This document shows, piece after piece, positions 36,345 through 44,802 of a DNA stretch of 64,000 bases; position 1 is the stretch's first letter, and each line of letters opens with the position of its first letter. Source of the DNA: JBFWYO01 sp050186335 (GTDB lineage Bacteria > Pseudomonadota > Alphaproteobacteria > Bin65). Below the pieces are notes generated by a model that had not been told where the DNA came from, made no database searches, and saw nothing but the letters and a program-made list of their open reading frames with translations. The position numbers and the translations under genes were made by a program. The stretch covers positions 13,869 to 77,868 of the forward strand of contig JBFWYO010000008.1 of assembly GCA_050186335.1 (NCBI GenBank), in the 5' to 3' direction.

Positions 36345-36554
36345 TTGCGCAAACGTTCCGTCACCATCATGGGCCACCGGACCAGCGTCTCGATTGAGGA
36401 CGAGTTCTGGGAGGCGCTGCGGGATCTGGCCGCGCGCGAAGGGCTGACCGTGAAGGAGTTGATCGCGCGGGTCGATTCCGGCGCCGACGGCAATTTGTCG
36501 AGCGCGCTTCGGTTGCATGTGCTGCGCATGCTGCGCGAAAAATCGAATTCCTGA
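36345..36554 (+). CDS. Ribbon-helix-helix domain protein
   Basis: 69 residues starting at TTG, supported by GGAGG five bases before it; ATG 36369 is the alternative. RTSVSIEDEFWEALRDLAAREG followed by LTVKELIARVD and NLSSALRLHVLRML is the RHH family often found next to fumC in Alphaproteobacteria. Probably a small DNA-binding protein; target unknown. No toxin partner is adjacent. Confidence 0.82.
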   Translation: MRKRSVTIMGHRTSVSIEDEFWEALRDLAAREGLTVKELIARVDSGADGNLSSALRLHVLRMLREKSNS

Positions 36555-37060
36555 AGTCGGTGGACGCGTGCGGCAAAAAAGCGCCGCGCCGACGAGCGGC
36601 ACAGCGCAGTTTCTGGGAGATAGAGGAAAACGAACCCCGGGACGCCACGATCGGCGGACCAGCGGGAGTGGTGGCTGCGGCGAGCGACCGATCGGCTCGA
36701 TCCGCGCGCGGCGCTGCCTGCGTCAATCGTGCAGCAAGCGCCGTTCCGTCATGCCCTGGCCTGACCTAAGAAGCCGGACCGGCTCGACCAATGCCGGAAG
36801 CACGAAATCGATCGTATCAGCCGCCGCGCACAGCCACCGTTCACCCCCCAAAAACGGCACACGAGGCTACCGAGTCGGGAGGAGAACCCGATTTCGTGGG
36901 CCGTCAGTATTACTACGTATATGACCAAAGCTGCATCCCCGACGAGCGGATGGCGGCCGGACCGCGATGCAAACCGCAGCATCAGCATAAAATCATTTTG
37001 TTTTAATAAGTTAGGCCAGTTCGCATCGATCCGGGCGATGAAGCCGGGAATGCCGCCGGC
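36555..37060. other. Gene-poor stretch after the RHH gene
   Basis: About 500 bases without a convincing gene. One plus-strand frame (36791-37006, 71 codons) ends in the unusual His/Gln-rich KPQHQHKIILF and runs into an A/T-rich segment (36985-37010), but it has no ribosome site or family match. Base composition drops near 36900-37010 compared with flanks. Confidence 0.4.
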
Positions 37061-37447
37061 CTAGCTCCGGTGAATGGCTGCATTGTAACTGAGGTATAGC
37101 TTGCCATCGCCAATGCGCCGGACGGCCGGATCGATCGATGCGACATAGGTTCCGGACACGGCATCGACGTGATCGCAGCTATACGGCATTCCGCATCCTG
37201 TCTCGAACGCTCGATGGTCCGCCCTTGCGCATCGTGAACTGCCTCGACTGCGGCGCTGGGCTCGCTGACCCCGCGCGAGAAATATCTTCGCCGCTTCGGC
37301 CGACGACGCCGGTCGAACGGCGTCTAATATTCGTCGTATCCGCCTGACGCCTGAGGTTCGTCGTCGATCCGCCAGCGGAGAAACTTGCTCGCTGCTTTCC
37401 GCGCTGCGCGCGTTCTGGTATGGCTGCGCCATGACCGCCCGCGCCAT
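37061..37447 (-). pseudogene. Possible remnant of a YHS-domain protein
   Basis: The C-terminal part of this frame reads VRRIGDGKLYLSYNAAIHRS, which resembles the DGKLYLNYN motif of secreted YHS-domain proteins, then stops where the family normally continues. The preceding sequence is Arg-rich and not family-like, so at best this is a decayed fragment. No functional start is evident, and it overlaps the start of the divergent methyltransferase gene. Confidence 0.25.
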
Positions 37448-38360
37448 CGTCCGAGGCTTGCTGACCTTCGTCGTCCCGTCATCGCTTTACAATCGTAGCG
37501 GCGGCCGAACCTTATCGGCGCGCTATTGCTATTCGGTCTATCTGCGTCACGTTGCCATGCTGCACGCGGCCGGTTTGCCGACCGAGGCAAAAACCGTTGC
37601 CGAGATCGGCCCCGGCGAATCGATCGGCACCGGGCTGGCCGCGCTGATCGCCGGCGCCGAGCAATATTACGGCTTCGATATCAAAGACTATGGGCGGCAT
37701 CCGGATACGCTCGGCTTGTTCGACGAGATCGTCGCGCTATTTCGCGCCCGCGCGCCGATCCCCGGCAACGGCGAGTTTCCGACCATCAAACCGGTCCTTG
37801 CATCCGACGATTTTCCGCATGCCGCCTTGCCAAACGCCCGCCTTACCGCTTCGCTCGACGAGTACCGCATCGCCAAGCTGCGCACGGCCTTGGCGCGCGG
37901 CGGCGACGCCGCGCCGGTCAAGTACGCCGCACCCTGGTTCGATGCGGCGCGCGTCAAGAAAAAATCGGTCGACTGGATCTTCTCGCAGGCCGTGATGGAG
38001 CATATCGACGATCTGCCCGGCACATTCCGAGCCTGCCGCCAGTGGCTCACGGATTCCGGGACGATGAGCCACCAGATCGATTACAAGTCCCACGGCACGG
38101 CGCCGGCGTGGAACGGCCATTGGCTGTATTCGCCGCTCGCCTGGCGCTGCGTGCGCGGCGCGCGGCTGTATCTGGTCAACCGCCAACCGCATTCGGCTTA
38201 TCTGCGCGCCTTGAACGACGCCGGATTTCGCGTTGTGATCGAAAAACGCGTGACGCGCGACGACGGCATTGCGCGCGCGCAATTGCCGAAACCGTATTGC
38301 GCCCTGCCGGACGAGGATCTCGTCACCGCCGGCGCATTTCTGGCGGCGCAACCGGCGTAA
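37431..38360 (+). CDS. Class I SAM-dependent methyltransferase-like protein
   Basis: 309 residues. Motif I VAEIGPGESIGTGLAALIAG at about residues 56-75, an acidic end of the next strand (YYGFDIKDY), and SVDWIFSQAVMEHIDDL equivalent to the post-II region with the usual hub of MEHI. The later MSHQIDYKSHGT and HWLYSPLAWRC match a poorly characterised group of sugar or lipid-linked methyltransferases. Substrate unknown. Ends 5 bases before the convergent Ldh gene. Confidence 0.8.
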   Translation: MTARAIVRGLLTFVVPSSLYNRSGGRTLSARYCYSVYLRHVAMLHAAGLPTEAKTVAEIGPGESIGTGLAALIAGAEQYYGFDIKDYGRHPDTLGLFDEIVALFRARAPIPGNGEFPTIKPVLASDDFPHAALPNARLTASLDEYRIAKLRTALARGGDAAPVKYAAPWFDAARVKKKSVDWIFSQAVMEHIDDLPGTFRACRQWLTDSGTMSHQIDYKSHGTAPAWNGHWLYSPLAWRCVRGARLYLVNRQPHSAYLRALNDAGFRVVIEKRVTRDDGIARAQLPKPYCALPDEDLVTAGAFLAAQPA

Positions 38361-38364
38361 AAAG

Positions 38365-39432
38365 CTATCGCGCGAGCGCCAGAAATTTCTTGGCGCTTAA
38401 CCCCGACAGGTCGGCCGCCGACTGCAGTTCGGCCCAGGTGACGTCGTCGATCGGCACGCCGTGCTTCACGCGGGCTGCGCGCGACAGGCGTTCCGGATCG
38501 CCCGGGATAAGGACCGGCGCGGATTCATCGGCCGCGGGCGACGCCTTGAAATATTTCACCACCTCGTCGATCTCCTTTTTGAGGTGATCGAGCGCGACGA
38601 GGCGTTTGGGCTGAATCACGATCGTCAGCATATTGTTGATGATACCGCGATCGCGCCGATGCTTGGGTTGGATAGTGAGGCCGCCGATCAGCGCCGCGCC
38701 GAAAATTTCCGCGAACAGGGCCAAGCCGTAGCCTTTGTGATCGGCCATCGGCAGCGCGGCGCCGATCGGGTTGACGAACATCACGCCCGGATCGGTGGTC
38801 GGCCGGCCTTTATTGTCCAGCAACAGGCCTTCGGCCACCCGCTCGCCCTTGTTCCTGGCGACGCGAACCTTGCCGAGCGCCACCTTGCTGGTCGCGAAAT
38901 CGAGAATGATCGGCGGCGTCTTCCCGGTCGCCGGCAGCGTCAGGCAGATCGGGTTGGTGCAGTAGCGCGCATCCGTGCCGCGATGGGGCGCGACGAGCGC
39001 CGCGTGCCCCGCCACGTTGACAAAGTGCAGCGAAATCAGGCCCGCCTCGGCGATTTTCTCGCCGTAAGTGCCGACGCGTCCGATATGGTGCGCGTTGTGC
39101 AGCCCGGCGACGGCAATGCCGAATTTCTTGGCGCGCGCGATCGCTTTGGCGGCGATCTGCAGGCCGAGCACCTGGCCGTAACCGGCCTGCCCGTCGGCCA
39201 CCAGGAATGGCCCGTCGTCGCGTTCGAGCTTGATCGACTTGTTCGGGCGCAGCTTCTTCTCTTTTACGTGCTGCATGTAGCTCGGCAGCATGCCGACGCC
39301 GTGGCTGTCGTGGCCTTTGAGATTGGCCTCGACCAGATGGTCGGCGACGATGGCGGCTTCCTTCTTGCTGCTGCCCGCCGCCTCGATCATGGCCGCGGCG
39401 GCCTTTCGCAGTTTCGTGTGCTGGACGATCAT
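38365..39432 (-). CDS. Ldh-family (malate/L-sulfolactate/ureidoglycolate) dehydrogenase
   Basis: 355 residues of the non-Rossmann NAD(P)H-dependent Ldh2 family. Substrate His lies in KGHDSHGVGMLP, and AHHIGRVGTYGEKIAEAG, DFATSKVALGKV and ADHKGYGLALFAEIF are diagnostic. Oxidises a 2-hydroxy acid; malate, sulfolactate, ureidoglycolate and others occur in the family. A GGGGGAA site precedes ATG. Confidence 0.92.
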   Translation of the reverse strand: MIVQHTKLRKAAAAMIEAAGSSKKEAAIVADHLVEANLKGHDSHGVGMLPSYMQHVKEKKLRPNKSIKLERDDGPFLVADGQAGYGQVLGLQIAAKAIARAKKFGIAVAGLHNAHHIGRVGTYGEKIAEAGLISLHFVNVAGHAALVAPHRGTDARYCTNPICLTLPATGKTPPIILDFATSKVALGKVRVARNKGERVAEGLLLDNKGRPTTDPGVMFVNPIGAALPMADHKGYGLALFAEIFGAALIGGLTIQPKHRRDRGIINNMLTIVIQPKRLVALDHLKKEIDEVVKYFKASPAADESAPVLIPGDPERLSRAARVKHGVPIDDVTWAELQSAADLSGLSAKKFLALAR

Positions 39433-39470
39433 GCACTTCCCCCGAACGGCGCGTCGCGCGGCATTTTACA

Positions 39471-40670
39471 TCAGATCGGCTGCTGCGCATCCGCGGCCGG
39501 GGCCTCATGTCGTATCTCGCGACGGCTGATGAATTCGCCGACGACTTTCAACCCGTCGATATTGTCGCACAACACTTTGCAGAAAACCAAGATCGGAACC
39601 GCCAGCAAGGCCCCCATTACGCCCCACATCCAGGCCCAGAAAATCAACGAAACCGCAATGACCACCATGTTCATCGACAAGCGGCGACCGACGATCGCCG
39701 GCGTGACCAATTCGGACTCGATGAGCTGGATCGCGAAGTAGATACCGATCGCGAAGAACGCGTCCGTCAATGTCGGCAGCGCCAGCAAAGCCGCGGCAAA
39801 TACCACAACGCCGCCGATGATGCCCCCGACATAGGGAATGAAATTAAGAATCGCCGCCATGACACCCCACAGCGGTGCGTTGGTCATGCCGATCGCCCAC
39901 AGGCCGACGCCAGTTGCGATGCCAAGGCCCGCATTGATCAACGTCACCGTCAGCAGGTAGTTGGAAATCTCGCCCTCGATGCTGCGCATGATCGTCACGG
40001 CACGTTTCTTATCGGTCAGCCGCGGCATGATCTTGACCAGCTTCTCCTTGAACATTTCTCCCGACGCCAGCAGGATCATCAGCAACAGGAGTATCATCGC
40101 CAATTGCGCGCCTACCGCGCGCAGGCCGCTGAATACGCGTTCCATGATCCCCGGTGCCTGAACGACGACCGCCTGCGGCTTCGCCTTGTCGCCATCGATA
40201 TCGGTCAGTTTTTCGACCTGCTCGGTCGCCTTCTTCACTTCATCGACCGGCTTTCTCAGCACCGCCAGGCGCGATTCGATCTGCCCCATGGCGGTCGGCA
40301 CGCGCGAGATCCAATCGGCAATCGGAGCCGCCAACGTAAACGCGGAAACGCCAATGGCCGCGATCAGCGACAAGGTGATCAAACCGGCGCCGAGCGCCTG
40401 GGGGATATGGAGCCGCGTCAGCAATCGCAGGATCGGCAGCAGTACCAGGTAAAGAAGAATCGCAACGGTGATCGGCATCAAAATATCTTGCGCCAAATAG
40501 ATCGTATAAAGGACCGCCAAAATTGCCAGCGTGCGCGCGGAAAAGAACCCCTTCAGCTTCTTTTTCTTCTTCTCTACCGGCGCGGATTCGACACCGGCGT
40601 TTGCGGCGCCGGCGGGCGTAGCGTTCGCCGACGATACCGCCGAGAGCGGCGTCTTCTGATCCTGCGTCAT
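39471..40670 (-). CDS. AI-2E family transporter/permease
   Basis: 399 residues. A Lys-rich cytoplasmic N-terminus (VEKKKKKLKG) and seven to eight membrane segments with the family motifs ILNFIPYVGGIIGG and FWAWMWGVMGALLAVPI. Members export AI-2, ions or are uncharacterised; no quorum function can be inferred. Start at 40670 is tentative; in-frame ATG 40682 is an alternative. It ends 38 bases past the Ldh start and follows the holin-like gene, same strand. Confidence 0.9.
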   Translation of the reverse strand: MTQDQKTPLSAVSSANATPAGAANAGVESAPVEKKKKKLKGFFSARTLAILAVLYTIYLAQDILMPITVAILLYLVLLPILRLLTRLHIPQALGAGLITLSLIAAIGVSAFTLAAPIADWISRVPTAMGQIESRLAVLRKPVDEVKKATEQVEKLTDIDGDKAKPQAVVVQAPGIMERVFSGLRAVGAQLAMILLLLMILLASGEMFKEKLVKIMPRLTDKKRAVTIMRSIEGEISNYLLTVTLINAGLGIATGVGLWAIGMTNAPLWGVMAAILNFIPYVGGIIGGVVVFAAALLALPTLTDAFFAIGIYFAIQLIESELVTPAIVGRRLSMNMVVIAVSLIFWAWMWGVMGALLAVPILVFCKVLCDNIDGLKVVGEFISRREIRHEAPAADAQQPI

Positions 40671-40720
40671 AGACCCCTTCATACATCCCGCGACGATACT
40701 CGTCGCGCCGAACACGGCGT

Positions 40721-41164
40721 TTAGCGCTTGCGGTTGACCAACAGACCGAAGATCAAACCGGCCGCGATGGCGACGACGACGTCCGGTCGCTTCTTGATGG
40801 TTTTTCGCGCGGTGCCGAGCATCTCGCCGATACCGTCCAGGTCGAGGCCAAGCAGCGACGCGGGATCAAGCGCCGGCGCCGCCGGCCGTCGTTTGCGCAG
40901 CGCCAGCCAGACGATTGCCAAGCCGCCGCCGACCGTCAGCAGCAAGCCGCCGCCGACAACGAACGCGGCGGCGCTGATCGACATCGAGTCGAGCAGCGCC
41001 GTGAATGCGCCGAAAAGCAACAGGAAAATGCCGCCCGCGACGAGCAGGCCGAGGGCGATCACCCCGGCCAAGCCCGCAGCACCGGCGACACCGATCCGCT
41101 GCAGCCGCGCTCCCGAACCGGCCGTCGCCATTAGCGACAAGACGGTGCGCAGGATGCCCAGCAT
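40721..41164 (-). CDS. Membrane protein of the phage-holin/DUF superfamily type
   Basis: 147 residues with two adjacent hydrophobic hairpin segments (VIALGLLVAGGIFLLLFGAF and FVVGGGLLLTVGGGLAIVW) and a C-terminal segment VVVAIAAGLIFGLLVNRKR. Architecture resembles the actinobacterial-type holin-X/phage holin 3-6 family found beside DUF883 proteins. No phage context exists, so a lytic role is unlikely. Overlaps none; four bases after the DUF883 gene. Confidence 0.65.
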   Translation of the reverse strand: MLGILRTVLSLMATAGSGARLQRIGVAGAAGLAGVIALGLLVAGGIFLLLFGAFTALLDSMSISAAAFVVGGGLLLTVGGGLAIVWLALRKRRPAAPALDPASLLGLDLDGIGEMLGTARKTIKKRPDVVVAIAAGLIFGLLVNRKR

Positions 41165-41168
41165 GGTT

Positions 41169-41501
41169 TTATCGGCGCCGGAAGATGAACTGCGACAGCA
41201 CCATCCCGACCGCGAACGCGGACAGAACGCTGGCGAACGGATGCATCTGGATTTTGTCGCGGGCCGCCTCGACCGCGGCGTCACCCTGCTCGCGCGCTGT
41301 CCCGATCATGTCGTCGATGCGTTCGCGCAGGGCGTGCAACTGATCGGAGGCCCAGGTCTGCGCTTCCTCGCTCATGCCGTCGCCGCGCGATTTCACGGTC
41401 TTGGCCAACTGCTCGAGGTCTTCGCGCAGGTCGGCAAGGCTGGCTTTGATGTCGCCCTCGGCGACCTGCTTTCGGGCACGGGCATTGCTACGGCTTGCCA
41501 T
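41169..41501 (-). CDS. DUF883/ElaB-YqjD family protein
   Basis: 110 residues: an amphipathic helical region (VAEGDIKASLADLREDLEQL) followed by one C-terminal membrane anchor (HPFASVLSAFAVGMVLSQF) and a basic tail FRRR. This is the ElaB/YqjD/YgaM pattern; those proteins are stationary-phase, inner-membrane and ribosome-associated in E. coli. Upstream AAAGGAGC acts as ribosome site. Confidence 0.85.
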   Translation of the reverse strand: MASRSNARARKQVAEGDIKASLADLREDLEQLAKTVKSRGDGMSEEAQTWASDQLHALRERIDDMIGTAREQGDAAVEAARDKIQMHPFASVLSAFAVGMVLSQFIFRRR

Positions 41502-41585
41502 GGCGTTGGCTCCTTTAAATTCGAAATTATTGCGATTTCGTGTCGGCTTTGTCGCTCGATGTCGTCGCGTTGTCGTTCGACCGAA

Positions 41586-41756
41586 CTACGGCGAACGCCC
41601 GCGGACCAGGTTCATGACCAGCATGACCGCGAACAACACCAGGAAGATGAAGAACAGGATTTTGGCAATATCGGTTGCCGCGGCCGCGATGTTGCCGAAG
41701 CCGAAAACGGCGGCAATCAATGCAAAGACCAGAAAAATGATGGCCCAGCGAAGCAT
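41586..41756 (-). CDS. DUF1328 family small membrane protein
   Basis: 56 residues, two hydrophobic segments: MLRWAIIFLVFALIAAVFGFG and AAATDIAKILFFIFLVLFAVML, exactly the YtjA/DUF1328 pattern. GGAGGGTCAACC precedes ATG. Function unknown; frequently stress-induced with DUF883 genes in Alphaproteobacteria. Confidence 0.9.
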   Translation of the reverse strand: MLRWAIIFLVFALIAAVFGFGNIAAAATDIAKILFFIFLVLFAVMLVMNLVRGRSP

Positions 41757-41837
41757 GGTTGACCCTCCGGTATGTGATCCGCGGCGTACGTCTAACGGGC
41801 CGTCGCCGCGCGTGTTTTGACAGCTATTCCGCAAGTA

Positions 41838-41863
41838 AATGCAGTAGCGCGACAAAAGGTTCC
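41838..41863 (-). promoter_or_regulatory. Possible EcfG general-stress promoter
   Basis: On the minus strand GGAAC (41863-41859) is followed after 17 bases by CATT (41841-41838). The known EcfG consensus is GGAAC-N16/17-CGTT, so one base of the -10 differs. It lies 81 bases before the DUF1328 start and would drive DUF1328, DUF883 and possibly the holin-like gene. The rest of the 316-bp gap (41757-42072) shows no gene. Confidence 0.4.
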
Positions 41864-42072
41864 CGAGAAAATTATCGTCGCGCACGCGGGCATGCGCGCG
41901 GGCGGCCCAAAAAAACCCTAATCGAGCTGAGCCGGTCGCAGCGTGAGCTGACCGAGGACGGCGTTCGACAGGTTCAGGCGGAGAGTTCCGAATATAGGCG
42001 CGACGGCATGTCCCGCCCTGCCGCGCTACCGCTTAGTCTCCGGGCGAGGCCCGGAATTGCCCACAAGCAGAC

Positions 42073-43485
42073 TTAAACGCGCAGGATCTTCCCGGGATTC
42101 ATGATGTTGTCCGGGTCCATCGTCTGCTTGAGCGCGCGCATGACCGATACCGCCTCGCCGTGTTCGGCGATCAGGAAATCCATCTTGCCGAGGCCGATAC
42201 CGTGTTCGCCGGTGCAGGTGCCGCCGAACGACAGCGCGCGCATGACCAACCGGTCGTTCACCTCGTGCGCGCGTTTCATTTCGTCGGCATCGTTCTTGTC
42301 TGCAATCAGCACGAGATGGAAGTTTCCATCGCCGACGTGACCGACGATCGGCGCGATCAGATCATACTTCTTCAGGTCGGCTTGGGTTTCGGTGATGCAC
42401 TGGGCGAGCTTGGAGATCGGCACGCAAACGTCGGTCGCCCACACTTCGGCGCCCTGGCGGATCGCCTTCGCGGCATACGCCGCATCGTGGCGGGCCTGCC
42501 ACAGCTTGGTGCGTTCTTCGGGGCTGGTCGTCCACTCGAAACTGTCGCAGCCGAAATCGTTGCCGATGGCGCGGAACCGTTCCGACTGTTCCTTGACGCC
42601 CGCCTCGGTGCCATGGAATTCGAGGAACAGCGTCGGCCGGACCGGCAGCGTGAGCTTGGAGTATTTGTTGATGGCGTCGATCTGCACCTCGTCGGCGATT
42701 TCGATGCGCGCAACCGGGATGCCCGATTGAATGGTGACGATGACCGCGTTCACCGCCGATTCCAGATCCGGGAAGTTGCAGACCGCCGACGCGATGGCTT
42801 CGGGAATGCCGTACAGGCGCAGCGACACTTCGGTGATCACGCCGAGCGTGCCTTCCGAGCCGACAAATAAGCGCGTCAGATCGTAGCCGGCCGAGGATTT
42901 CCGCGCGCGTTTCGCGGTGCGGATGATGCGCCCGTCGGCCAGCACCACTTCGAGCGACAGCACATTCTCGCGCATGGTGCCGTAGCGCACCGCGTTGGTG
43001 CCGGAAGCGCGCGTCGCCGCCATGCCGCCCAGCGACGCATCGGCGCCCGGATCGATCGGGAAGAACAGCCCGGTATCGCGCAAATGCGCGTTCAGCGCCT
43101 TGCGCGTCACCCCCGGCTGCACACGGCAATCCATGTCCTCGCCGTTGACCTCGAGCACCTTGTTCATCTGCGAGACGTCGAGCGAGATGCCGCCCTGGAT
43201 CGCGGCGATATGGCCCTCCAGAGAGGTGCCGGTGCCATAGGGGATGATCGGCGTCTTGTTGCGCGCGCAGATCTTGACGATCTCTGCGACTTCCTCGGTC
43301 GAGGTCGCGAACGCGACCGCATCGGGCGGCGAGGCCGGGTACCAGCCTTCGTCCTTGCCGTGCCGTTCGCGCACCGCCGCATTGACCGACAACCGGTCGC
43401 CCAGAAGCTGTTTCAGTGAAGCCAGCGTGGCCTCGAGCCCGACTGTCGGCTTGCGGGCAGCGGCGGCGGTAACGATGGCAGCCAT
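42073..43485 (-). CDS. FAD-linked D-lactate/glycolate dehydrogenase (GlcD/Dld type)
   Basis: 470 residues. PCMH-type FAD domain (PIIPYGTGTSLEGHIAAI, GGMAATRASGTNAVRYGTM, GSEGTLGVITEV) and FAD oxidase C-terminal domain ending VGHVGDGNFH and GEHGIGLGKMDFL. The GTGTSLEGH form and single-gene context favour cytochrome-linked D-lactate dehydrogenase, but glycolate is possible. ATG 43485 has AAGGAGAG upstream. Confidence 0.9.
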   Translation of the reverse strand: MAAIVTAAAARKPTVGLEATLASLKQLLGDRLSVNAAVRERHGKDEGWYPASPPDAVAFATSTEEVAEIVKICARNKTPIIPYGTGTSLEGHIAAIQGGISLDVSQMNKVLEVNGEDMDCRVQPGVTRKALNAHLRDTGLFFPIDPGADASLGGMAATRASGTNAVRYGTMRENVLSLEVVLADGRIIRTAKRARKSSAGYDLTRLFVGSEGTLGVITEVSLRLYGIPEAIASAVCNFPDLESAVNAVIVTIQSGIPVARIEIADEVQIDAINKYSKLTLPVRPTLFLEFHGTEAGVKEQSERFRAIGNDFGCDSFEWTTSPEERTKLWQARHDAAYAAKAIRQGAEVWATDVCVPISKLAQCITETQADLKKYDLIAPIVGHVGDGNFHLVLIADKNDADEMKRAHEVNDRLVMRALSFGGTCTGEHGIGLGKMDFLIAEHGEAVSVMRALKQTMDPDNIMNPGKILRV

Positions 43486-43698
43486 GAAAACTCTCCTTGG
43501 AGGCGCAGCTTGGAAATTGGTGACACGGTATCGCAAAGCGCCTCCCGCCGAAAGCGGCCTCGGCGCGGCCGGCCCAAGCCCTCATGACCGCGCAGCCGGT
43601 GCTTGCATTATGCGCAGCGCCTACCCTCTTCGCGGCTCCGGCCGACCATGCTAGCGTCGCCGCCCCGTGCAGATAAAAAAACTTACTGAGGAAACGTC

Positions 43699-44751
43699 AT
43701 GGCCTATCAAATGCCCAAGCTGTTGCCGACCTCCCTCGTGGGCTCCTATCCGCAGCCCGAATGGCTGATCGACCGCAAAAAGCTGGCCGGCCGTTTCCCG
43801 CCGCGCGTGCGCGCCAAGGAATTATGGCGCATCCCGGCGGAATTCCTGGACCAGGCGCAGGACGATGCGACGATCCTGGCGATCCGCGAACAGGAACGCG
43901 CCGGCATCGACATCATCTGCGACGGCGAAACGCGGCGCGAAAGCTATTCGAACCGGTTTGCCACGGCGCTCGAAGGCGTCGACATGGTCAACCATGGCAC
44001 CGCGCTGGACCGGTCGGGCCACCCGAACCCGGTGCCGCGCGTGACCGGCAAGGTGCGGCGCAAGCATCCGGTCGAAGTGCGCGACGTGGAATTCCTGCGC
44101 AGGAATACCGACCGGCCGATCAAGATGACCGTGCCCGGCCCGTTCACCATGAGCCAGCAGGCGCAGAACGATTTCTATAAGAGCGAAGCCGAAATGGCGA
44201 TGGATTACGCCGCGGCCGTGAACGAGGAAATCCGCGACCTGTTCGCCGCCGGCGCCGACGTGGTGCAGATCGACGAGCCGTACATGCAGGCGCGGCCGCC
44301 TAAGGCGCGCGAATTCGGTCTCGCCGCGCTCAACCGCGCGCTCGAAGGCATCAAGGGCACCACGGCCGTGCATATCTGCTTCGGTTACGCGGCGATCATC
44401 CACGAACGTCCGTCCGGCTATTCGTTCCTGCCGGAATTCAGCGGCAGCACGGTCGATCAGATCTCGATCGAAACCGCGCAGTCGAACCTCGACACTTCGG
44501 TGCTCAAGAAACTGCCGGGCAAGTCGATCATCCTCGGCGTCATCAATCTGGAAGACATGAACGTCGAATCGCCGGAAACCGTCGCCGCGCGCATCCGCCG
44601 CGCGCTGCCGCACGCGCCGGCCGAGAAACTCATCATCGCACCCGACTGCGGCATGAAATACCTGCCGCGCGACGTCGCCTACGCCAAGATGGTGGCGATG
44701 GTGAAGGGCACCGAGATCGTGCGCGCGGAACTGGCGAAGAAGGTGGCGTGA
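43699..44751 (+). CDS. Cobalamin-independent methionine synthase-like (MetE C-terminal) protein
   Basis: 350 residues, only the C-terminal catalytic TIM barrel of MetE. LLPTSLVGSYPQPEWL, GIDIICDGETRRESY, VQIDEPYMQARP, HICFGY (Zn His and Cys) and IAPDCGMKYLPRDVA (second Zn Cys) are all present. Stand-alone forms act as core methionine synthases with corrinoid proteins or in catabolic demethylation; which applies here is open. GAGGAAAC precedes ATG. Confidence 0.87.
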   Translation: MAYQMPKLLPTSLVGSYPQPEWLIDRKKLAGRFPPRVRAKELWRIPAEFLDQAQDDATILAIREQERAGIDIICDGETRRESYSNRFATALEGVDMVNHGTALDRSGHPNPVPRVTGKVRRKHPVEVRDVEFLRRNTDRPIKMTVPGPFTMSQQAQNDFYKSEAEMAMDYAAAVNEEIRDLFAAGADVVQIDEPYMQARPPKAREFGLAALNRALEGIKGTTAVHICFGYAAIIHERPSGYSFLPEFSGSTVDQISIETAQSNLDTSVLKKLPGKSIILGVINLEDMNVESPETVAARIRRALPHAPAEKLIIAPDCGMKYLPRDVAYAKMVAMVKGTEIVRAELAKKVA

Positions 44752-44763
44752 GAAATATGCCGA

Positions 44764-44794
44764 TGAAGCGACGGGAGAAAATCCCGTCGCTTCA
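44764..44794. terminator. Hairpin between convergent genes
   Basis: A perfect 12-bp stem TGAAGCGACGGG/CCCGTCGCTTCA with loop AGAAAAT, 13 bases after the MetE-like stop and just before the lipoprotein stop on the other strand. There is no U-tract. Confidence 0.55.
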
Positions 44795-44802
44795 CCCGGA
44801 GG

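Noticed and set aside
37061..37447. Intact minus-strand gene
   Set aside because: Only the C-terminal third resembles a family and no start site is evident; listed as a possible remnant only.
40721..41164. Prophage holin
   Set aside because: No endolysin, integrase or structural gene nearby; sits in a stress-gene cluster instead.
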